21,308 nucleotides of DNA from JBPCIX01 sp051005875. GTDB taxonomy: Bacteria > Actinomycetota > CADDZG01 > JAHWKV01. Below the pieces are notes generated by a model. That model saw only the letters and a list, made by a program, of their open reading frames with translations. It was not told the DNA's origin and did not search any database. Position 1 is the first letter of the stretch. The number at the start of each line of letters is the position of its first letter. The stretch lies in the NCBI GenBank assembly GCA_051005875.1, contig JBPCIX010000047.1, positions 1-21,308 on the forward strand, written 5' to 3'. Shown here piece by piece: positions 16,393-21,308 of this stretch. A program made the position numbers and the translations under genes.

Positions 16393-16414
16393 ACTTTTTT
16401 GGCTAGACCTTTTT
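16387..16414. repeat. 14-bp tandem repeat spanning the convergent gene ends
   Basis: GGCTAGACTTTTTT (16387-16400) is followed directly by GGCTAGACCTTTTT (16401-16414), differing at one position. Copy 1 supplies the TAG stop of the + oxidoreductase (16390-16392). Copy 2 supplies the TAG stop of the - nucleotidyltransferase (CTA at 16403-16405). No hairpin is present, so the T runs are not a standard terminator. Confidence 0.8.
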
Positions 16415-17119
16415 GTTTACGATCTCGTCGGATGCTTCGATGATGTCCTTGGCCGTGTCGATTCCCCGCCAGTAACCTTCGATCTTGTAGCCGCCCAGTT
16501 TTGCTTGTTTGGCCAGCTCCGGAAATGTAGTGTCCTCGTGATCGCCTTTGTCGGGAAGCAGGGCGGTAACGCCGGGCTCGAAGCAATAGATGCCCCCGTT
16601 GATCCAGTAAGGCAATTTCGGGCTTTGCACGAAGCCTTTTATCAAATCGCCGTCTAGATCCGCGATGCCCCAACTCGTTTGGTATTGGGCCAGCGCAATG
16701 GTCGCGGCCACCCCGGTTTGTTTGTGCTGATCAACCATCTGGTGAATGGGGAAATCGCATAGAACGTCGCCGTTAAGGCCCAGCCATCTTTCACCCGGGT
16801 GGGCCAACTTACCGGCCGCAAACTTCAGGCCGCCACCCCTGCCGAGCGGGGCAGCTTCATGTGCATAGGTAATGTCGGCGCCCAAAAAGGATCCATCGCC
16901 GAAGTGGTCCTGAATCACCTCAGCCTTATAACCGCACGACACCACGATGTAGTGCACCTTGTTATCAGCAAGCCACCGTATCTGATGCTCGAGGATCGGC
17001 TTTGAGGCGATCTCGACCATGGCCTTCGGCCGATCGTCGGTGTACGGCCGCATACGCGTCGCCTTGCCCCCGGCAAGGATTACCGCCTGATTGACCCCGC
17101 CGCCTGAATTTTCAGCCAA
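16403..17119 (-). CDS. Sugar-1-phosphate nucleotidyltransferase
   Basis: The protein has 238 residues from the TTG at 17119 with GGGAG about 11 bases upstream. It has the pyrophosphorylase signature 'LAGGKATRMRPYTDDRPKAM' at 15-34 (G-G-x-x-x-R nucleotide loop and the R-P-K lysine), 'EAAPLGRGGGLKFA' at 88-101, 'GLNGDVL' at 114-120 carrying the metal-binding aspartate D118, and 'WINGGIYCFEPG' in the sugar-binding half. Near the end 'GYWRGIDTAKDI' replaces the usual 'GxWxDIGTPExY', so one conserved aspartate position is changed. The length is that of the short RmlA/HddC/mannose-1-phosphate guanylyltransferase-like enzymes without a C-terminal beta-helix. It makes an NDP-sugar from NTP and sugar-1-phosphate in the cytoplasm, feeding the transferases nearby. 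The nucleotide and sugar cannot be fixed from sequence. It lies 43 bases downstream of the lipoprotein gene on the same strand. Confidence 0.88.
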   Translation of the reverse strand: MAENSGGGVNQAVILAGGKATRMRPYTDDRPKAMVEIASKPILEHQIRWLADNKVHYIVVSCGYKAEVIQDHFGDGSFLGADITYAHEAAPLGRGGGLKFAAGKLAHPGERWLGLNGDVLCDFPIHQMVDQHKQTGVAATIALAQYQTSWGIADLDGDLIKGFVQSPKLPYWINGGIYCFEPGVTALLPDKGDHEDTTFPELAKQAKLGGYKIEGYWRGIDTAKDIIEASDEIVNKKV

Positions 17120-17128
17120 GCGTTTTCA

Positions 17129-17149
17129 GGCTCCCGGATATTTGGAGCC
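17129..17149 (-). promoter_or_regulatory. Hairpin overlapping the nucleotidyltransferase ribosome binding site
   Basis: GGCTCC and GGAGCC form a six-base-pair GC stem with a nine-base AT-rich loop, placed between the lipoprotein stop and the nucleotidyltransferase start. The GGGAG that would serve as ribosome binding site lies partly in the stem. No T tract follows on the - strand, so it is more likely a weak attenuating or processing hairpin than a terminator. Confidence 0.35.
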
Positions 17150-17162
17150 GGACTTTGCCTTG

Positions 17163-18071
17163 CTAGGGGCTGACTGTCGCTGCCGGAGCACCTGTAGCGG
17201 CAGGTACCGCCGAAGGCGAAGGGGCCTTGGTTATGTTGATTTCCACCTTGGCGGCCACCAGGGGGCTGAAAGGTATGTGAGCTTTGTCGCCAACTACCAC
17301 CCAAAGAGTGTGCTTTCCTGGAGCAAGTCCGGGCTTATCCGGGCTTTGAAGCTTGAAGAGCAGGCTGGTTGTGTGGAAGACCTTGTTGTCGGGCCCTGTC
17401 GATGCCGGTGGGATGGCCGCTCCAGCCGCAGGCAGGTCCTGATCTACAAGAACGTGCAGGTGCCCGGTCGTCCCATCTGTTCCCTTGTCGTCAGCGGCGC
17501 CGACGATGGTGACTCCCTGGACATCTATCTTTAACTGACCTTCCTGACCTTCGACGAATTCGGCCGGGGAGGCGGGGCAAGGTTGACCGTCGGCGCAAAG
17601 TACCGTCGCTTGAACGGATGGGCCCTGTACGTTGATCTTTACGACCGCTTCGGCTGTTCCAATCCGCTTGTGCTCGCCGTCGCCCAGAACCACCTTAATG
17701 GTGTGATCGCCAACCGTAAGTCCTGTGAGCTTGACCGGGCTCTCCGCGGAGTGGGTAATGCCCTTCTCTTTCGGAATGACGGTGCCTGCCGGTACCGGTT
17801 CCTTGTCAAGGAACACATGGTAGTGGCCGGTCTTGCCGGAAACGTCGCCATCGGCTTTTACTAACTTGAAGTTTTCCGAGGACAAAACCAGATCCACAAC
17901 ATTGCCCTTGACCGCCTCGCCGTCTTTGGGCGATGTGATGGCAACAGTAGGAGTCGCGCTTGCCTCGCTGGCTGACGGAGTTGGATCCGCTTTGTCGGCG
18001 CCGCCGCCACAAGCGGCAGCTACTAAGGTAAGGATGAGCGCGAGCGGGAGTGAAAAAATACGCCGTTTCAT
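17163..18071 (-). CDS. Lipoprotein with two DUF4399-like repeats
   Basis: The protein has 302 residues from the ATG at 18071, preceded by a good AAGGGGC ribosome binding site. A basic, hydrophobic signal peptide ends in the lipobox 'LVAAAC' with C21 as the lipidation site, followed by a Ser/Thr/Pro/Ala-rich tether to about residue 40. Two related modules follow. Module 1 is residues 42-148 ('TGHYHVFLD' at 81-89, 'VGDHTIKVVLGDGEH' at 120-134). Module 2 is residues 155-281 ('TGHLHVLVD' at 202-210, 'PGKHTLWVVVGDKAH' at 241-255). The H-x-H-V strand and the 'PG.HTL.VVLGD..H' hairpin are the marks of DUF4399, a small secreted beta domain of unknown function. A Pro/Ala-rich tail closes the protein. 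Duplication of the module in one lipoprotein and its divergent placement beside a cupredoxin suggest a cell-surface role, perhaps metal-linked through the histidines (inference). Confidence 0.82.
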   Translation of the reverse strand: MKRRIFSLPLALILTLVAAACGGGADKADPTPSASEASATPTVAITSPKDGEAVKGNVVDLVLSSENFKLVKADGDVSGKTGHYHVFLDKEPVPAGTVIPKEKGITHSAESPVKLTGLTVGDHTIKVVLGDGEHKRIGTAEAVVKINVQGPSVQATVLCADGQPCPASPAEFVEGQEGQLKIDVQGVTIVGAADDKGTDGTTGHLHVLVDQDLPAAGAAIPPASTGPDNKVFHTTSLLFKLQSPDKPGLAPGKHTLWVVVGDKAHIPFSPLVAAKVEINITKAPSPSAVPAATGAPAATVSP

Positions 18072-18126
18072 TTTTGCCCCTTTGTCTAAGAATTGATTTA
18101 GATTGGTCCGTCGTAACTACCGGGTG

Positions 18127-18155
18127 AGTCTGAACGGGAGAACCTGCCCTGTCAA
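18127..18155 (-). promoter_or_regulatory. Candidate promoter of the lipoprotein gene
   Basis: On the - strand a perfect TTGACA (18155-18150) is followed after 17 bases by CAGACT (18132-18127), which keeps the A2, A4 and T6 of a -10 box. This places the transcription start about 45-50 bases before the lipoprotein ATG. The -35 is strong and the -10 weak. Confidence 0.45.
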
Positions 18156-18235
18156 GCATAGCGAGCGCGGGGGCTGCCTTCGGCGGCGGGCGAGGAAATA
18201 ATCTAGTCTTGCGTCTGTCCGCAAAAGGAGGCTGA

Positions 18236-18877
18236 ATGCGCCGCATTTTGATCTTGGCCGTTTCTGTATTTGGTATGAGCGTTGTGACCCTGCCTGCTCA
18301 GGCTAAGACGGTCACGATTGAAACCAAAGAATTCAAGTTCGTTCCACCTACCGCTTCTATCGCCGCAGGCGACACCATAGAGTTCAGTAACACCGGGGCA
18401 GCGCCGCATGACGCTGAGGCGGCGGACGGCGCCTTCAAGATCAAGGTCCTCAATCCCGGACAAAAAGAGTCTGTGGTGGTGACCAAATCCGGCACGATTG
18501 CTTACGTCTGCAATCTTCATGCCACGGTTGGGATGAAAGCGACTCTGACCGTCGCCGCCGCCGCAGGCGCGGTGGCGCCGGAGCCGGCTGCAGCGCCTGC
18601 TCCTGCGGCCTCGGCCTCGGTGGGCCCGGTGCCGAGCCCCTCGGGCGCGCCGGAGGATCATGCCGATGCCAAGGAGGCCCCGGCCGCTAAAGCTAAAATT
18701 GCCGCGGTTCCCGCGGCCGACAAGCCGCCAAGTGAAAAATATTTTCCGGCTCTGTCAGTTTTGCTGATGCTCCTACTTGCCCCGATTGTGGGTATGTCTT
18801 ACCGAAAAAGAATGAAGGCGGCCGATGCAAAAGTCCCTCCGGCGCCACCCGCTCCACCGGCTGAATCCGCCGGTTAG
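18236..18877 (+). CDS. Secreted cupredoxin (plastocyanin-like) with C-terminal membrane anchor
   Basis: The protein has 213 residues. The ATG at 18236 has a near-perfect AAGGAGG four bases upstream. A signal peptide occupies residues 1-23 (cleavage after 'AQA'). Residues 24-106 form a single cupredoxin domain with a complete type 1 copper site: H58 in 'AAPHDAEA', then C92, H95 and M100 in 'YVCNLHATVGM', the usual C-x2-H-x4-M spacing. A Pro/Ala-rich linker (about 107-168) leads to one membrane helix at 171-188 ('PALSVLLMLLLAPIVGMS') and a basic, proline-rich tail. The likely product is a membrane-tethered blue copper protein on the outer face, used in electron transfer or copper binding. It is divergent from the DUF4399 lipoprotein and 29 bases upstream of the metalloprotease gene, so it may be co-transcribed with that gene and tilS. 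Confidence 0.87.
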   Translation: MRRILILAVSVFGMSVVTLPAQAKTVTIETKEFKFVPPTASIAAGDTIEFSNTGAAPHDAEAADGAFKIKVLNPGQKESVVVTKSGTIAYVCNLHATVGMKATLTVAAAAGAVAPEPAAAPAPAASASVGPVPSPSGAPEDHADAKEAPAAKAKIAAVPAADKPPSEKYFPALSVLLMLLLAPIVGMSYRKRMKAADAKVPPAPPAPPAESAG

Positions 18878-18906
18878 TGCCCTGCACTAGAACTGCCTAA
18901 CTCCGC

Positions 18907-19938
18907 ATGAGCACCCTGGTTGACGAAAGGGTGGCGGCCAAGGTTGCTGCCCGCATGGCGTCGGAAGGTTCCCTAGGACATTCCTATTTGCTCGACGAGT
19001 TGGACTCGAGCTTCAAGCGCCTAACCGCCGAGGCGGAGCCCCTGATCGCTGCCGAGACAGGTTTTAGCGCGGGGGTACCGGCAGTGTCGCGCGTGCTTTC
19101 TCGCAAGGAGTGGGCAACGGTAAACGTGGCCTCAATGCTGAAACTTATGTCGCCGCTTTTGGACAAGATGGAGCGCAAGATCGAAATTCGGTCGGCTTCC
19201 CCCCTTTCCAGAATGACCTACGGCCCAATGCTTGGAGCCCAGATGGGAATGGTGCTGGGATTTCTTTCTCAGAAGGTGCTGGGCCAGTACGACGTGGTCG
19301 ACGGGCATCAAAATGAGGTCTGGTTTGTTGGACCTAACATTGTGTTGACCGAGCGACGATTCGGCTTTGTGCCCAGAGATTTCCGTCTGTGGGTGGCCGT
19401 GCACGAGTTGACTCACCGGGCGCAATTCGAGGGAAACACCTGGGTTCGGGAACATTTCCTGTCGTCGGTTGGCAACCTTATTGAAGCCCTGGATATCGAC
19501 GCATCCCAAGTCTTGCGTCGCATGAGAAACCGTTCTTCAAGGGGGTCATTTGGCGATGCGCCAATTCCGCTCCGGCTACTGGGCCCCGACCAAATTGAAG
19601 GCTTCAACAACCTACAGGCGTTCATGTCGGTCATTGAGGGTCACGCCAATTTCGTTATGGATCGTGTTGCTGAAAAGGCGATTCCGACCCAACCGCGTAT
19701 GCGGGAGACCTTGAAAAAAGGCGCGATGGGCGGCGGGTGGATCACAAAGATTTTGAACAAGGTTCTGGGTCTCGATCTGAAAAGGGCTCAGTACAAGCAG
19801 GGGCAGGAGTTTTTCGATCAGGTATTTGCGGCGACGGGGCAAGCGGGCGTCACGGCATGCTTCGCCTCAGCCGAAAACTTGCCCTCGCTCGAAGAAGTAA
19901 AGGACCCACCGAAGTGGCTCGCTCGAATTCAGCCGTAG
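18907..19938 (+). CDS. Zinc-dependent metalloprotease, DUF2342/zincin_2 family
   Basis: The protein has 343 residues from the ATG at 18907. The zinc motif 'VAVHELTHRAQFEG' gives H166-E-x-x-H170, and 'FMSVIEGHANFVMD' (E244, H246) is the second conserved block of this actinobacterial family, once described as associated with coenzyme F420 biosynthesis. 'FVGPNIVLTERRFGFVPRDF' just before the zinc motif is also typical. It has no signal peptide or membrane segment, so it should be cytoplasmic. The substrate is unknown in the family. It ends inside the start of tilS, the order common in Actinobacteria. No ribosome binding site can be seen before the ATG, and no better start is available. Confidence 0.88.
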   Translation: MSTLVDERVAAKVAARMASEGSLGHSYLLDELDSSFKRLTAEAEPLIAAETGFSAGVPAVSRVLSRKEWATVNVASMLKLMSPLLDKMERKIEIRSASPLSRMTYGPMLGAQMGMVLGFLSQKVLGQYDVVDGHQNEVWFVGPNIVLTERRFGFVPRDFRLWVAVHELTHRAQFEGNTWVREHFLSSVGNLIEALDIDASQVLRRMRNRSSRGSFGDAPIPLRLLGPDQIEGFNNLQAFMSVIEGHANFVMDRVAEKAIPTQPRMRETLKKGAMGGGWITKILNKVLGLDLKRAQYKQGQEFFDQVFAATGQAGVTACFASAENLPSLEEVKDPPKWLARIQP

Positions 19939-21308
19939 CGCCCCAGGCTCTTCGAAATGCGTCTTGGGCCGTGGCGGCAAGCATTGACCGCCACGAGTTG
20001 TGTGCTGCCGATGACCACGTTCTGGTCGCGTTCAGCGGCGGGGCAGATTCCACGGCCCTCGCGTTGATCCTAAAGAATCTGGGTTACCGGGTGACTCTGG
20101 CTCATGTGGACCACGGCATGCGTTTGGACTCCCATGTCGACGCCACTCATTGCGCCTTAGCGGCCCGCCGGTTGAACATGAACTTTCAATCGCTGAAGGT
20201 CGTGGTGTCGCCCGGCACCGAAGCCGAGGCCAGACGCCAGCGGTACGCCGCACTCGAGCAGATGCGTGAAAATTCGGAGGCCGGCCGCATCGCAACCGGG
20301 CACAATATGAACGATCAGGCCGAGACGGTCAGAATGCGTTTGGACCGGGGTGGATTCGGCCTCGGCATCCCGGCCAGCAGGGGCCGCATTGTTCGGCCGA
20401 TTCTGGATATCAGCCGGGCCGAGACCGAGCAAATCTGCAGAGAATCGGGTTTTGATTATTTGGAGGACCCCACTAACCAGGATTTGCGATTCACCCGCAA
20501 CAGGATTCGCAGTGAATTCCGAGATGTTCCTGCGTCCGAGATTGAGCGCTATGTCGCAGTGGGCGCCAAAAGCCGTTTAGCGGCCAACGGGGTCGATGCG
20601 GCCGTTCGCCGGCTCGCCGAAACCGGCGTGCAGTTGGTTTCGCAAGACCCCGTGCAAGTCACTATCGACCCGGCCATCCTGATGGCGGCTCCAGACCCTG
20701 TTGCACGGGGCCTAATCCGATTCGCCCTGCAAACGGCCGGCTTGAATCCAACCTCGCGCCTGCTGCAGAATATTTTGGTCAAGGTTGCTCCGGCGGCAGG
20801 CAAAAGCCTCGACGTAGGCGAGGGCCTTTGCATTTGGTCCGACGAAGAAACGGATAAATTGGTGATCAGCCCGCGGCGCCGAACCGAGCAGCCGAAAAAC
20901 CTCCCCGCCTTCGAGGCAGCCAGACCCGGCGTCACCTTCAACGAGGATTGGGGCATTCAATTGGTTGTCGGCGACCCGTCCCGGCTTCGGGCCCGGTCAC
21001 CCGTGACTCGCTCAACCGGGCGCTTGGGTCAAGATTTCGACGCCGATCGGCTGCGAGGACCCCTGATTGTCAGACAGTGGCAGGCCGGCGACAGATTCAG
21101 GCCGCTAAAGGCGGATTCCGGGGGTGCATCCGGGGCCCCCTCGAAAAAGCTGCAGGATCTGTTCGTCGATGAAAAGACGCCCCGCAACCAAAGATATGAG
21201 GTTCCGCTCGTCACCTCGGACGGCGAGATTGCATGGGTCGCCGGGTACCGACTGGACGATCGATTCAAGCTCACCGACGGGACCCGGTGGTTCACTCGAG
21301 TAGAAATT
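19914..21308 (+). CDS. tilS: tRNA(Ile)-lysidine synthase TilS, incomplete at the right edge
   Basis: The enzyme converts the wobble cytidine of the CAU-anticodon isoleucine tRNA to lysidine using ATP and lysine. The PP-loop 'VAFSGGADSTALAL' lies at about residues 38-51. It is followed by 'LAHVDHGMR', 'ATGHNMNDQAETVRMRL' (relatives usually have H-x-x-D-D-Q-A-E-T; here N-D) and 'YLEDPTNQDLRFTRNRIR', all classic TilS landmarks. The C-terminal TilS domain is present: 'QAGDRFRPL', 'KKLQDLFVDEKTPRNQRYEV' and 'IAWVAGYRLDDRFKLT'. The GTG at 19914 has AAAGGA nine bases upstream and overlaps the metalloprotease by 25 bases. A GTG at 19971 is an alternative that still keeps the PP-loop. The frame is open at the window edge after 465 codons, so only the last few residues should be missing. 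Confidence 0.93.
   Translation, partial: MARSNSAVAPQALRNASWAVAASIDRHELCAADDHVLVAFSGGADSTALALILKNLGYRVTLAHVDHGMRLDSHVDATHCALAARRLNMNFQSLKVVVSPGTEAEARRQRYAALEQMRENSEAGRIATGHNMNDQAETVRMRLDRGGFGLGIPASRGRIVRPILDISRAETEQICRESGFDYLEDPTNQDLRFTRNRIRSEFRDVPASEIERYVAVGAKSRLAANGVDAAVRRLAETGVQLVSQDPVQVTIDPAILMAAPDPVARGLIRFALQTAGLNPTSRLLQNILVKVAPAAGKSLDVGEGLCIWSDEETDKLVISPRRRTEQPKNLPAFEAARPGVTFNEDWGIQLVVGDPSRLRARSPVTRSTGRLGQDFDADRLRGPLIVRQWQAGDRFRPLKADSGGASGAPSKKLQDLFVDEKTPRNQRYEVPLVTSDGEIAWVAGYRLDDRFKLTDGTRWFTRVEI

Noticed and set aside
16395..16414. Poly-T runs as an intrinsic terminator between the convergent genes
   Set aside because: No stem precedes the T runs on either strand; the pattern is explained by a tandem repeat.
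1..21308. CRISPR array, insertion sequence, tRNA or rRNA genes, phage or toxin-antitoxin modules
   Set aside because: No regularly spaced repeats, transposase-like protein, terminal inverted repeats, cloverleaf or rRNA-like sequence could be recognised by reading, although a covariance-model scan was not possible.

Overview
The window looks like a chromosomal piece of a moderately high-GC bacterium, most probably an actinobacterium or close relative. The strongest clue is the right end, where a DUF2342/zincin_2 metalloprotease overlaps tilS. That pair is a conserved housekeeping neighbourhood in Actinobacteria, usually beside dacB, hpt and ftsH. GTG and TTG starts are frequent, and several genes lack a clear Shine-Dalgarno site. 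The species cannot be read from the sequence.

Layout. From 1 to about 17.1 kb the window is a surface-polysaccharide (glycan assembly) region. On the + strand it opens with a decayed sugar-epimerase remnant (2-403), a large polytopic membrane protein of GT-C type (382-2172), a 413-bp stretch holding the C-terminal remnant of another membrane glycosyltransferase-like protein (about 2173-2558), and a second big polytopic membrane protein (2586-4775) ending at a probable terminator. On the - strand follow two multidomain glycosyltransferases, probably co-transcribed: a GT2-GT4 fusion (10560-8116) and a methyltransferase/coiled-coil/GT2/GT4 fusion (8059-4862). Divergent from them is a third fusion, a GT8-like domain joined to GT4 (10633-13053). 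Its end overlaps a convergent DUF2142 membrane protein (14541-12997). Just upstream of that gene lies a truncated second copy of the same DUF2142 N-terminus (14783-14631), missed because it sits in another frame of a longer open frame. Then come an FAD-dependent amine-oxidase/UDP-galactopyranose-mutase-like oxidoreductase (+, 14872-16392) and a sugar-1-phosphate nucleotidyltransferase (-, 17119-16403). These last two meet tail to tail across a 14-bp tandem repeat.

From about 17.1 kb the content changes. A lipoprotein with two DUF4399-like repeats (-, 18071-17163) is divergent from a secreted, membrane-anchored cupredoxin (+, 18236-18877). After it come the zinc metalloprotease (+, 18907-19938) and tilS (+, 19914 to the right edge, incomplete).

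How the genes fit together (inference). The nucleotidyltransferase would activate a sugar phosphate. The FAD enzyme and the decayed epimerase would modify nucleotide or lipid-linked sugars. The three fusion glycosyltransferases would build a glycan on the cytoplasmic face, and the GT-C/DUF2142 membrane proteins would transfer or modify it on the outer face. No flippase, polymerase, ABC exporter or priming transferase is visible, so the locus probably continues to the left.

Most notable: three separate gene fragments (epimerase, membrane-GT C-terminus, DUF2142 N-terminus) lie among intact genes of the same functional class, a sign of repeated duplication and loss. I found no convincing novel defence or mobile system, no RNA genes, no CRISPR array and no insertion sequence.
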